Of a stretch of DNA of 64,000 bases, positions 27,943 through 36,782 are shown in pieces. Made by a program: the position numbers and the translations under genes. The stretch is taken from assembly GCA_964580995.1 (NCBI GenBank), contig CAZOMV010000007.1, positions 26,386 through 90,385 of the forward strand, in the 5' to 3' direction. Every line of letters begins with the position of its first letter. Position 1 is the stretch's first letter. Origin of the DNA: JAKJEP01 sp964580995 (GTDB lineage: Bacteria; Planctomycetota; Phycisphaerae; Sedimentisphaerales; SM23-30). The notes below the pieces were generated by a model. It was not told where the DNA came from. It saw only the letters and a list, made by a program, of their open reading frames with translations, and ran no database searches.

Positions 27943-28809
27943 TTAAGACTGCGAATCAGGCAGAATGGACTCTACGCCTCCGGAAGGCACTTCCGCTTTG
28001 GCGGTCCAGAGGATCGCATTCAGCATCATCCGGCGCAGATCGTCCAACTGCCAATTGCTGTGAAAATGCCCGCCGGTAAAGGCAAAGCCGCGCCCCCCAT
28101 CCGCACGCTGCACCGCCCAGGCCACCGTTTGCATATCCGGCTCACCCGGAATTGGCGTGGCAAGAATCGCAGTCACGCGAGGATCATCCGGCAGGAACCG
28201 GATATTATAGTAATATTCCTCTTCGAGTTCGAAGGGCGCCAGCCCCCGCGCGATGGGATGATCCGGTGACGGCAACTGAGTCATGGTTCGGGCAAATTGA
28301 ATCTTGGAGTACCAATTTTTGGGGCCGGTACCATTTTCGTAGTCAAAATAGCCGCCCACCCAGTCCAAAAATTGAGGACCGGCGGTCTGGCTGGGAACAA
28401 TGATGGAATAATGGATCACGACCAGTCCGCAGCCGCGCCGCATCTGTTTTGCGATGCACTGCATCCGGTCATCGACCAGAAACGGATGCCTGGTTAGTTC
28501 CCCGTCACTGCCGTCACTGAACAGGACTATCGTATCAGCATCATTGAGGGTGGCGGCGTCCTCCGGCCAGCCATTGGTATATAGCTCTGTTTTGATGTTA
28601 CCGGCCTCGGGCATCCTCTCCAGGCAGGACTGAAAAAGACGCAGGCCTTTTTCATATTCGTGGTCTCCGGGGCCGTGACTTTTTTCTCCCGCCAGAAAGA
28701 CGACCTTTACGGGTTGGTTCATGAGACCGGATTTTGAGCAGCCACAACCGCAAACCACGATCACCGCCCCCCAAAACAGCAACCGTGCGAGATGTCGAAT
28801 GGAAGTCAT
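27943..28809 (-). CDS. ThuA-domain protein, predicted lipoprotein
   Basis: The ATG at 28809 (MTSIRHLARLLF) gives 288 residues; an upstream start would overlap the preceding gene. The N-terminus is a hydrophobic signal with cysteines in a CGCGCSK cluster, so lipidation is likely. The remainder matches the ThuA (trehalose utilisation) fold: KVVFLAGEKSHGPGDHEYEKG, DTIVLFSDGS, CGLVVIHYS, and a C-terminal GRGFAFTGGHFHSNWQ. ThuA proteins resemble class-I glutamine-amidotransferases and act in sugar metabolism, often beside Gfo/Idh/MocA genes as here. The enzymatic activity is unproven. Confidence 0.85.
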   Translation of the reverse strand: MTSIRHLARLLFWGAVIVVCGCGCSKSGLMNQPVKVVFLAGEKSHGPGDHEYEKGLRLFQSCLERMPEAGNIKTELYTNGWPEDAATLNDADTIVLFSDGSDGELTRHPFLVDDRMQCIAKQMRRGCGLVVIHYSIIVPSQTAGPQFLDWVGGYFDYENGTGPKNWYSKIQFARTMTQLPSPDHPIARGLAPFELEEEYYYNIRFLPDDPRVTAILATPIPGEPDMQTVAWAVQRADGGRGFAFTGGHFHSNWQLDDLRRMMLNAILWTAKAEVPSGGVESILPDSQS

Positions 28810-28829
28810 CTGCTGAGGATCCTTTCTGA

Positions 28830-30266
28830 CTACAATTCCCATCCCTGGCGATACTCTGTGTGAAGATACTGATTCGCTTCGGGAACGTTGGTAACCTTCA
28901 TATTTTTGACATCATAGTGCAACTCAATATTTCTGCCGGTACGGATCGCCACATTGCCCATCTGGCAGATTTCCACATAAGGCCCCGCATAGGCGAAATC
29001 ATCGCCGGTAGGAGTCCCATGCTTGCAGGCCTCAATCCACTCCTGGATATGGCCGATGGAACGGGGCAACGTGGGGACCGGGCGTTTATATTCCTGCATT
29101 CTGGCTTCCGGGATCAGGCGCGGGCTGGTACTCCAGCCGCCCACCAGCAATTTTCCCTTGTCCCCAACAAAGAGCACCCCATTCTCTCCCAGGTTGCGGC
29201 CCGGCTCCAGTTCTTCCGACCGCGGCGGCAGCAGGCCGCCATCGTACCAGTGTACTTTGACCGGCGGCATATCTGCCCGCGCGGGAAAGGCATAGTGAAT
29301 CATGGTCGCATGGGGGTACGTTTCGGGATACATTTTACTGTAGCTTGCGGAAACCGTGAAGGACTCACATTGGCCGAGTTTTAAAGACCAATAGACGCAA
29401 TCCATGTTGTGAACCATCATGTCGCCGGGAGAGCCGGAGCCAAAATCAAACCAGGGCCGCCAGGCACAGCCCGGCAGGTAGATGGGGTGGAAGGGCCGAG
29501 AGGGAGCCGGTCCCAGCCACAAATCCCAGTCAATGTCATCCGGCACCGGCGGGGTATCCTCCGGGCGAACAGTGGCTTTATACCAGCTATTTTCAAAGAG
29601 TAACGGCCGGTCGGTCCAGACATGCGCCTCCCGCACCGGACCGATCGCTCCATCCCAGATCCATTCATTAATCAAATGGGCATCCTCGCTCGAGTGCCCC
29701 TCGGTTCCCATTTGCGTGGCCACCTTCGCTACGCGGGCCGCCTCGGTGATCTTCCGCGCCTCGTACACGGTATGGGTCAGCGGTTTTTCGCAGTACACAT
29801 GTTTGCCCATCTTCAGGGCCATCATGGTAATCACCGCGTGGGTATGGTCCGGGGTGGCTATCACCACGGCATCGATATTCTTGTCTTCCTTTTCGAGCAT
29901 CTTGCGGAAATCTTTGTATTTTTTTGCCTGGGGATACTGGGCAAAGGCCAGTGCGGGACTTTCCGAGCCATAATACGTTTCCCCGCGGGCCACCGCATAG
30001 TTGGCGGTGGAGTCGCCGTGTACCACATCGCATAAAGCCACAATATTACCCATGTTTCCCAGCCCCTTGCCCAGCAGTTCACTGCCCCGGCCGCCGATCC
30101 CGATGATAGCGAGATTGGGTTTTTCACTGGGGGGTACCTGGCCGTCACCCCCCAGCACATGCCGGGGAATTATAGTAAACAACGATATCCCCGCCGCACC
30201 GCTGCGAATGAATTGACGCCGGGAAATCTGATGATCCGCGTCCCGTTTGGTTTCACTTGATTCCAT
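28830..30266 (-). CDS. Gfo/Idh/MocA family oxidoreductase with Tat signal
   Basis: Starting at the ATG at 30266 (MESSETKRDADHQISRRQFIRSG) with GGAGATAG upstream, the product has 478 residues. It has a Tat signal (SRRQFIRSGAAG), the Rossmann motif AIIGIGGRGSELLG, TPDHTHAV, EKPLTHTVYEA and the catalytic block PGDMMVHNMDCVYWSLKLG. It belongs to the longer subfamily with WLGPAPSRPFHPIYLPG, different from the four paralogues at 0-4.6 kb. It is co-directional with the ThuA gene downstream (20-base gap), forming a small sugar-related operon. Confidence 0.92.
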   Translation of the reverse strand: MESSETKRDADHQISRRQFIRSGAAGISLFTIIPRHVLGGDGQVPPSEKPNLAIIGIGGRGSELLGKGLGNMGNIVALCDVVHGDSTANYAVARGETYYGSESPALAFAQYPQAKKYKDFRKMLEKEDKNIDAVVIATPDHTHAVITMMALKMGKHVYCEKPLTHTVYEARKITEAARVAKVATQMGTEGHSSEDAHLINEWIWDGAIGPVREAHVWTDRPLLFENSWYKATVRPEDTPPVPDDIDWDLWLGPAPSRPFHPIYLPGCAWRPWFDFGSGSPGDMMVHNMDCVYWSLKLGQCESFTVSASYSKMYPETYPHATMIHYAFPARADMPPVKVHWYDGGLLPPRSEELEPGRNLGENGVLFVGDKGKLLVGGWSTSPRLIPEARMQEYKRPVPTLPRSIGHIQEWIEACKHGTPTGDDFAYAGPYVEICQMGNVAIRTGRNIELHYDVKNMKVTNVPEANQYLHTEYRQGWEL

Positions 30267-30872
30267 AATTACTATCTCCAATAAAGTAAATCAAGCCGAT
30301 TATCTATATGTGTATTTCTTCAAATCGCTTAGCAAACCAATCTCTCATGGGCACCAGCCCTGCCGGCTGCCCACTATGCCGATCCTGTTTCGCTGGAACA
30401 CCTATTTTCCTCTTTGTGGCTCGCAATGTAAAGACCAAAATAGACAATGGCATAGGCATAATTTGTCCCTCCAGGTTTCCTGCGCAAAGCCCCGTTTTCC
30501 CTATATCTCGCCATCCCTTCGCCCTTGCCCAATAACGCAAAAACCGGCGGGATCGCTCCTGCCAGGCAATTCCCGCCTCTTCTCTTTACGGGGGGAAACC
30601 GGTGTTCCATGCGCCCGAGCCGACCTTCCCATAAACCGTAGAATCCCCCAGCCACCACGAGGCGGTGGGCCTTTATTGACAATCTGAACCATGCACCCCC
30701 CATACGTGTATCAATAAACATACATACTTTTGCTTGGATTCGGATAACCCAAAAAGGTGTTTTTAACACTGGCATTCCTTTAGAAAACACGATATAATTT
30801 ATAAATCAGATTTTCAAATAGTAAAGTTTTAAATACCTATCGGCGGATAACAGATATTCGACAGGATATAAA
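30267..30872. other. Intergenic region with structured repeat copy
   Basis: About 600 bases separate the Gfo gene from the DUF2007 gene. No coding region is supported. The repeat at 30526-30672 occupies the middle. The short candidate frames have no ribosome site or recognisable product. Confidence 0.5.
30526..30672 (+). repeat. Structured dispersed repeat, copy A
   Basis: This copy shares about 147 bases with copy B at 31100-31248. It begins with TGCCCAATAACGC (the end of a DUF2007-like gene in copy B). It includes an inverted repeat GGCGGGA (30546-30552) / TCCCGCC (30571-30577), then the block GGGGAAACCGGTGTTCC, and ends with a CCACC/GGTGG hairpin followed by GCCTTTATT. Confidence 0.85.
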
Positions 30873-31109
30873 ATGGACACAAAAAAACTGATTACCATCG
30901 CGGAATTTAATGAGCCGGTGGTGGCCCATATGGCCCTGGCCAAACTGGAGGCGAACGACATCCCCTGTTATCTGGCCAACGAAAATTTTGCAGCTACTTA
31001 TCCGCTCTACGCAGGTTCGTTTAGCGGAGTCCTATTGCAGGTGGAGCAGGCCGATGTGGAGCGGGCACTGGCGATATTAAACGAAAAAACCGAAGACCCT
31101 GCCCAATAA
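30873..31109 (+). CDS. DUF2007-type small protein
   Basis: This 78-residue protein (MDTKKLITIAEFNEPVVAHMALAKLEANDIPCYLANENF) fits the DUF2007 'putative signal-transducing' family, which is small, cytosolic and of unknown function. A GACAGGAT site precedes the ATG at 30873. Its last codons (DPAQ then stop) form the start of repeat copy B. The upstream copy A carries the same sequence, suggesting the 3' end and downstream DNA were duplicated. Confidence 0.75.
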   Translation: MDTKKLITIAEFNEPVVAHMALAKLEANDIPCYLANENFAATYPLYAGSFSGVLLQVEQADVERALAILNEKTEDPAQ

Positions 31110-31248
31110 CGCAGAAACCGGCGGAATCGCTCCTGCCAGGCAATTCCCGCCTCTTTTCTTCACGGGGGGAAACCGGTGTTCCATGCGCCCGAACCGAACC
31201 TTCCTATAATCCGTAGAATCCCCCCCTCCACCACGAGGCGGTGGGCCT
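31100..31248 (+). repeat. Structured dispersed repeat, copy B
   Basis: This copy overlaps the stop codon of the DUF2007 gene and closely matches copy A, with a few substitutions (GGCGGAA instead of GGCGGGA in the first stem). It may act as the 3' end of that gene: the CCACC/GGTGG hairpin is followed by GCCTATTTT. Confidence 0.85.
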
Positions 31249-31323
31249 ATTTTAGTCCATCGGAACCATGAACCGCCCGCCAGGGCCTCCCTGGACATGA
31301 TTCAGAACCTTATATTCCTCTTT

Positions 31324-34300
31324 TCATTTTCCGGAATCGCGCACGCGGAAGCTGTATCGCCCCGACGCCACTTCAAACACGGCCATCTCACCATCCATGC
31401 GAGCAAATTTCACCCCCTCCGCCTCGCCAGCCGGCCGGCCGCCTTCCGTAACCATCTCCGCGCTCTCCGCCGGTACATACACCGTCGCCGTGGTATTGGC
31501 GGGAACCGTGACATCCAACTGGAATTGCCCGTCCGCCATCTTCCACTCACTGCCAATCACTCCGTGGATCGAATCATAACGCGCCTTAACCCATTCCAGC
31601 CCCGCGCCAGGTCGCGGCCGAATCACAAAATGCTTATACCCCGGCTGCTCCTCATCCGGATTGATCCCCGCCAGCTCCCGCCAGACCCATTCGCCCACGG
31701 AACCAAACGCCCAGTGGTTGAAGCAGTTCATGCCGGGATCCTGGAATCCGCGGCCTTTCACATAGCCGTCCCACCTTTCCCAAATCGTGGTCGCGCCCAT
31801 CTCGACCATGTATCCCCAGGACGGCACGGTCCGCAGGTTGATCAGCCGCCCCGCCTCATCGTGCCGGCCGTTACGGCTCAACTCCAGCATCATGCGGTGC
31901 GTCGTCTGAATCCCCGTCGAGGGATGATCCATAAACTTCCGGATACCTTCCACCAGGTGTTCCGTCGCTTTCGGCCGCAAGGCTTCTTCCAGCAGATTGA
32001 AGTGTAATGCCAGGGCATAGCCCGATTGGGTGTCACCCTGGATTCGCCCGTCCGGCAACACATACGCCTGGTTAAACGCCGCCTTGATATCGTCGAACAG
32101 CTTGCCGTACTCCGCGGCCTCCTCCTTTCGCTCCAGCACGCCGGCCATCTTCGCCACAATCTCGGTCGAATGGGCAAAAAAGGCCGTCGCGAAAATCTCG
32201 TTCGGAATGGCGCTGATGCCGCGGGGATAGCCTTCCAGCACCAGCGTGTCGCCGTTGAGCCAGTCGTTGTAGTCGTTCCCGCGATTCTTCTGCCAGAGTA
32301 AGTTCGGGTTGTTGTTGCGAATAAACTCCACCCAGCGCCGCGCCGACTCGAAATGCTGTTCAACCATCCGCCGGTCGGCATAATTCAGATACATCCGCCA
32401 GGGCACAATCGTGCCCGCATCCCCCCAGGCCGGCACACCCGAGAAGCTCTCATTCGGGTTAGCCACATGCGGAGCAACATCGGGATAGCGGCCGTCATCC
32501 GCCTGCGACTCGCGAATATCGGTCACCCATTTGGTGAAAAAACCGGCCATGTCGCGCTGGAAGAAAGCCGTTTGCGAGAATGCCTGGATGTCGCCCAGCC
32601 AGCCCTCGCGCTCGGTACGTTGGGGGCAATCGGTGGGCACGCTGTGCATGTTGCCCCGCTGCACCCACTCCACACAGTGCATAATCTGGTTGATGAGTTC
32701 ATTGGAACAGGAAAACGAGCCGGCCTCCGGCGCCGCGGAATGGAACACCCGGCCGAGGATGGCATCAACGCCCGGTCGGCCAGGCAAACCCGTCACTTCC
32801 ACGTAGCGGAAACCATGATAGGTAAAGTGCGGCTCTCTTTCCGCCTCCCCCCCGCCCCAGGTATATTCGTTGACCTGGTCAGCCCCGCGCAGATTGTCGG
32901 TGTAAATCGTGCCGTCGTCATTGAGCATCTCGGCATGACGCACGGTAATTTTGGTGCCCGCCGGCGCATCCGCCTTGAGCCGGCACCACCCCACCATATT
33001 CTGCCCCATATCGAAAACATAGACACCCGGCTTCGGCTCAGTCATCTTCACGGGCCGCAGCTCCTTCACCACGCGAATCGGCTCGTTACTCTGTGCCACC
33101 AGAATCGCCTTCTCAGCCTCCTCCGGATACGGCAATACCTCAGCAGGCCGCCACCCGGCATCGGCAAAACCCGGCTGGTCCCAGCCGTCTATCTCCTTCG
33201 TAGCATCGTACGTTTCGCCGAAGTAAATCCCGGCCCGGCGGATCGGCCCATCGGTCGTCGCCTGCCACGACGGATCGGTCACGACCGTCTGCTTCGAACC
33301 GTCCGCCAACTCAATATCCAGCCGCATCAGCAGACAAAACCGCGGATCCTTCATCGCCGGCTTGGCCATCAGCGGCCCCGTCCACCACCCGCCGCCCAAC
33401 TGCGCCCCCACGGCATTCTTGCCGCTGCCCAGCAAATCAGTAACATCGTAGCTCTGGTACTGAATCCGCCGGCTGTACCGGGTCCACTCCGGCGCCAGTA
33501 TCCGATCACCGACTTTCTGGCCATTGATCCGCAGCTCATACAACCCCAAACCGGTCACCGACACCACAGCCCGCTGAATCGGTTGGGCCGCGTCAAATTC
33601 CTTACGCAGCATGGTCGCCGGCCGCTGACTGCCATCGTCCGCGCCGCCGCCTTCGGCCAGCACCCGGTCATCAACGAGCTTGCCCTTCGCCCAGCCGCCC
33701 GACTCAATGGCATCCAACGCAGTCACCACCGCCCCCTTGGTTACATTCTCCTCACCCGCCAGCACCTGCATCTCCGCCAACGCAAATCCATAGTTCTCCC
33801 CGTCGCGATGGCCCAGCCGATTCACGCTCAGACGCACATACCGCGCCTCCATCGCTTCAAAACGGTAAACCGGCGCCGAAAGGCCCGGATTCGGTACATC
33901 CGCGTTAGTCTGGTCCACAACGGTCTTCGCATCCGAGAAGTCAGCCTTTTGCCCGGCCTCAATCTTATACCGCACGGGAAACAGGAACCCGGGCGTGTCC
34001 GGTGCATAATCATACGGACGCGCCGGGTAAAGCCCCACACCGTCGATCCTGCGTTCCGCGCCCAGATCAACCGCTACCCATTTGACCGCATCCGCTGACG
34101 TCGCCAGCTCGCTGTGATACCCGTTGTGCGGCGTTAGCGGGGCTTCAGCCGGCGCCGCAATCCACTCAGCCTGCCAATCCGTCGGCTTCAACAACCCCAT
34201 CGACCAGAAGGCCGGTTCGCTCGATTCGGATATATTCCCATCCTTGTCCCACACCTGCACCTTCCAGAAACACTCCATCCGGCTTTCCAGCGGCCTGCCC

Positions 34301-34611
34301 TGATAAACCACATGAATCGTCTGATCGCCCGCCACCTTCCCGCTGTCCCAAAGGTCCGCCTCCCCCACCGCCAGCTTCGCCGCACTGCTGGCCGCCACCA
34401 CCCGATACGCCGTCTGCCTCTGCCCGCGCCCCTCCGACCGCAACACCCACGACAGCCGCGGCGCCAGCACATCGATCCCCACCGGATTCTCCAGGTATTC
34501 GCACCGCAGCCGCCCCACCTCGATGTCCCCGTCCCCCTTCGCCGCCTGGCTAAACACCGATAACGCCGCCGCCAGCCCCATCACACCTGCCCAAAGAAAT
34601 GACTTAGCCAT
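31324..34611 (-). CDS. Alpha-L-rhamnosidase, GH78, secreted
   Basis: The ATG at 34611 (MAKSFLWAGV) has AGGAG upstream. The 1095-residue product has a signal peptide ending near SQA. Domains in order: an N-terminal beta-sandwich (RLRCEYLENPVGIDVLAPRLSWVL), an inserted discoidin-like (F5/8 C) module around YKIEAGQKADFSDAK, the rhamnosidase N domain (GLYELRINGQKVGDRILAPEW), then the (alpha/alpha)6 catalytic barrel. The catalytic region DCPQRTEREGWLGD (about residue 660) carries the acidic residues of GH78, and a C-terminal beta domain follows. It removes alpha-L-rhamnose from plant or algal glycans; export fits a periplasmic or outer-surface role with the porin and sugar oxidoreductases nearby. 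No regulator is adjacent. Confidence 0.93.
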   Translation of the reverse strand: MAKSFLWAGVMGLAAALSVFSQAAKGDGDIEVGRLRCEYLENPVGIDVLAPRLSWVLRSEGRGQRQTAYRVVAASSAAKLAVGEADLWDSGKVAGDQTIHVVYQGRPLESRMECFWKVQVWDKDGNISESSEPAFWSMGLLKPTDWQAEWIAAPAEAPLTPHNGYHSELATSADAVKWVAVDLGAERRIDGVGLYPARPYDYAPDTPGFLFPVRYKIEAGQKADFSDAKTVVDQTNADVPNPGLSAPVYRFEAMEARYVRLSVNRLGHRDGENYGFALAEMQVLAGEENVTKGAVVTALDAIESGGWAKGKLVDDRVLAEGGGADDGSQRPATMLRKEFDAAQPIQRAVVSVTGLGLYELRINGQKVGDRILAPEWTRYSRRIQYQSYDVTDLLGSGKNAVGAQLGGGWWTGPLMAKPAMKDPRFCLLMRLDIELADGSKQTVVTDPSWQATTDGPIRRAGIYFGETYDATKEIDGWDQPGFADAGWRPAEVLPYPEEAEKAILVAQSNEPIRVVKELRPVKMTEPKPGVYVFDMGQNMVGWCRLKADAPAGTKITVRHAEMLNDDGTIYTDNLRGADQVNEYTWGGGEAEREPHFTYHGFRYVEVTGLPGRPGVDAILGRVFHSAAPEAGSFSCSNELINQIMHCVEWVQRGNMHSVPTDCPQRTEREGWLGDIQAFSQTAFFQRDMAGFFTKWVTDIRESQADDGRYPDVAPHVANPNESFSGVPAWGDAGTIVPWRMYLNYADRRMVEQHFESARRWVEFIRNNNPNLLWQKNRGNDYNDWLNGDTLVLEGYPRGISAIPNEIFATAFFAHSTEIVAKMAGVLERKEEAAEYGKLFDDIKAAFNQAYVLPDGRIQGDTQSGYALALHFNLLEEALRPKATEHLVEGIRKFMDHPSTGIQTTHRMMLELSRNGRHDEAGRLINLRTVPSWGYMVEMGATTIWERWDGYVKGRGFQDPGMNCFNHWAFGSVGEWVWRELAGINPDEEQPGYKHFVIRPRPGAGLEWVKARYDSIHGVIGSEWKMADGQFQLDVTVPANTTATVYVPAESAEMVTEGGRPAGEAEGVKFARMDGEMAVFEVASGRYSFRVRDSGK

Positions 34612-34731
34612 AAATAGCTTCTCCTGAACCATAGAAAAGGATTTTCGCTCTCGTATCCTGTGCTTATAAGGCGGAGTTCTGAAACACGGTTTTCGCTCTC
34701 CCTCGCTTGCCGCGGAACGCGCCCATTCCCA

Positions 34732-36171
34732 TTAATCCCCCGCCGCCCCCAGCGGCTGCAAACCCGGACGCGACCGGATCAGACCCTTGCACTGCTTCAG
34801 CCCCTGCGCCAACTGCCCGTCCAGCTCCAGCAGCCGCTCCGCCAGCGCCTTCTTCGCCACCGCCTCCTCCGCCTTGTTCTTGTCCCCTGTTTCCGCTCCT
34901 GCCTTCTCCGCCTCCGCCTTCTCCTGGGCCGTCGGCTGCACCGTCAGCTCCTCCAGCAGATCCCGCAGCTCCTCAAACTTCTTCGGGTCCAGCTTCTCCT
35001 CCACATCCGGGTCCACCCCCCACGTGTCGCTGCCCGGCAGCCGGTGCACGCACCGACCCTTCGGCAGATAATAATAATCCGTCGTGATCTTCACCGCGTC
35101 CCCCGAATCCGGCAGCCGGAAAATCCGCTGCACCGACCCCTTCCCCCACGACCGCTGCCCCACAATCACCGCCCGCCCGTGATCCTGCAGCGCCCCCGAA
35201 ACAATCTCCGCCGCACTGGCCGACCCCTGATCGATCAGGATCACCAGGTGAAACCGCGGATACGTCCCCTGCGCCTGCGCCGTCTGCTCCTGCGGCGCCG
35301 TATGCGCCCCGCGCGTGGACACAATCACCCCGTGGTCGATCATCCGGTCCACCACCTCCACCGCCGCCGACATCAGCCCCCCCGGATTCGACCGCAAATC
35401 CAGGATCAGCGCCTCCATCTTCTGCTGCTGCAATTTCTCCATCGCCGCGTCCAGCTCCGCCGCCGTCTCCTCCACAAACTGGCTCAGCCGCACATACCCC
35501 ACCTTCGACTCCTCGTCCAGCATATAATCCCACCCCCCAGCCGCCTCCCGCCGCCACCCCTTGATCGTCGGCACCTGGATCCGCTCCCGCACAATCACAA
35601 TCTCCTCCTCCTCCCCGTCCGCATGACGCACCTTGATCTTCACCTCCGAACCCGCCTCCCCCGTCATCTCCTTCACCGCCTTCGTATTGCTCCACCCCTT
35701 GGTCTCCTGCCCGTTCACCTCCAAAATCACATCCCCCGCTTGCACCCCCGACTTATACGCCGGCGAATCCTCAAACGGACTAATCACGATCAGATTCCCC
35801 TCCTTGCTGTCAATCCCGATCCCGATCCCCTCATAACTGCCGCTGGTCTGCTTCTGAAACGCCTCCACCTCCGGCGCTGGGATATACTCGCTGTAAAAAT
35901 CCAGCTCATGCAGCATCCCGTTGATCGCCCCCGTCACCAGCTCCTTATCATCCGTCACCGTCACATAGTTCCTGTGGATCAGATCGCACACATCCACCAG
36001 CGGATCAAATATCCGGTAATCCCCCGCCACCCCCTGCTGCGGCCCCGCCTTTTCCTCCGCCGCCGGCCCGCCCTCCTCCTGCCCCGCCGCCACCGCCGCC
36101 AGCCCCGCCCACACCATCACCATCGCCACCCGCATCATCCGCCGCATCCAATCCGCTCTCTTCACAGCCAT
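34732..36171 (-). CDS. S41 family C-terminal processing peptidase
   Basis: I use the ATG at 36171 (MAVKRADWMRR); a GTG at 36198 is possible. The ~479-residue protein has an N-terminal signal (VAMVMVWAGLAAVAAG), a Tyr-rich helical start (LVDVCDLIHRNYVTV), a PDZ domain (PAYKSGVQAGDVILEVNG), and the S41 Ser-Lys dyad: Ser317 in DQGSASAAEI and Lys344 in RSWGKGSVQ. The C-terminal ~70 residues are Lys/Glu/Ala-rich. It is a periplasmic tail-specific protease for protein processing or quality control. It is co-directional with GH78 but probably separately transcribed. Confidence 0.93.
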   Translation of the reverse strand: MAVKRADWMRRMMRVAMVMVWAGLAAVAAGQEEGGPAAEEKAGPQQGVAGDYRIFDPLVDVCDLIHRNYVTVTDDKELVTGAINGMLHELDFYSEYIPAPEVEAFQKQTSGSYEGIGIGIDSKEGNLIVISPFEDSPAYKSGVQAGDVILEVNGQETKGWSNTKAVKEMTGEAGSEVKIKVRHADGEEEEIVIVRERIQVPTIKGWRREAAGGWDYMLDEESKVGYVRLSQFVEETAAELDAAMEKLQQQKMEALILDLRSNPGGLMSAAVEVVDRMIDHGVIVSTRGAHTAPQEQTAQAQGTYPRFHLVILIDQGSASAAEIVSGALQDHGRAVIVGQRSWGKGSVQRIFRLPDSGDAVKITTDYYYLPKGRCVHRLPGSDTWGVDPDVEEKLDPKKFEELRDLLEELTVQPTAQEKAEAEKAGAETGDKNKAEEAVAKKALAERLLELDGQLAQGLKQCKGLIRSRPGLQPLGAAGD

Positions 36172-36482
36172 ATCTCCAAAAATTTCCAATTCCAACACCC
36201 CACCCCCTCATTCTACCCGCCCATAACCCCCCTGTCAACCAAACGAATCCCCCATCTAATCTGCGTATATCATCTTACTCTAATTGTGCCACGGCCATCT
36301 TGGCCGTGTCTTCTCTTTTCATTCCCCGTTCTCTTTTCTATCCCTATTCTAATCCCGTAAACCATCTCCCGCCAAATAATCTTTCAAATGGACCCGCCGC
36401 TCCCCAACAAAAATGGGTGGCACCTTCCCGCCGCAGGTGGGGAGGTGTTCTTCTCCGAAGGGTATATTTCCCCGCTGAATTA
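36172..36482. other. Intergenic region with REP-like hairpins
   Basis: This 311-base stretch contains CACGGCCA-TCT-TGGCCGTG at 36290-36308 (8-bp stem, 3-base loop). A second imperfect stem, CACCTTCCC pairing with GGGGAGGTG, lies near 36430-36455. It is the left part of the hairpin cluster that continues to 37263. Confidence 0.6.
36290..36308. repeat. REP-like hairpin (first of cluster)
   Basis: CACGGCCATCTTGGCCGTG folds as an 8-bp perfect stem with loop TCT. Similar GC-rich repeats with a short central loop are widespread in planctomycete and verrucomicrobial intergenic DNA. Confidence 0.7.
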
Positions 36483-36782
36483 TCAATCGTCATAATAGGC
36501 TTCAACCACCTTACCCTCCGTATCAAAATGAACCGTAAAGGAATTCCATTGAAACCAGTGACCATAAACCCATACTTCCCCTCCCGCATTTCCACTATAT
36601 TTTTGGTATGGCTCACCAAGCATTTCTTGGACATCTTCTCTTGCCAATCCCGCCACTACTTTTTGTGCGATTTCCGGCGCCACCGGCTTACTATTCATGC
36701 TCCAGCAAAACAAACCCAGCAAAGCCGCCATCAAAAACACCACGCCGCACACCCCCCATACCACGCCTCTTGTCTTATTCAT
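36483..36782 (-). CDS. Small membrane-anchored BamE/SmpA-like protein
   Basis: The 99-residue protein has an N-terminal membrane helix (VVWGVCGVVFLMAALLGLFCW). A compact domain follows, APEIAQKVVAGLAREDVQEMLGEPYQKY...EVWVYGHWFQWNSFTVHF, resembling the BamE/SmpA fold (a 'G(L/M)xxxxVxxxLGxP' helix followed by a W-Y strand pair). It may be an outer-membrane biogenesis or inhibitor-like protein; the match is moderate. A GAGG ribosome site is near. It sits inside the hairpin cluster. Confidence 0.6.
   Translation of the reverse strand: MNKTRGVVWGVCGVVFLMAALLGLFCWSMNSKPVAPEIAQKVVAGLAREDVQEMLGEPYQKYSGNAGGEVWVYGHWFQWNSFTVHFDTEGKVVEAYYDD

Noticed and set aside
32353..34098. Long plus-strand open frame opposite GH78
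   Set aside because: Antisense shadow of the rhamnosidase; low-complexity translation.
34660..36360. 566-codon plus-strand open frame opposite the S41 peptidase
   Set aside because: Antisense shadow: Leu/Pro/Arg/His-rich translation with no domain, while the minus strand encodes a clear S41 peptidase.
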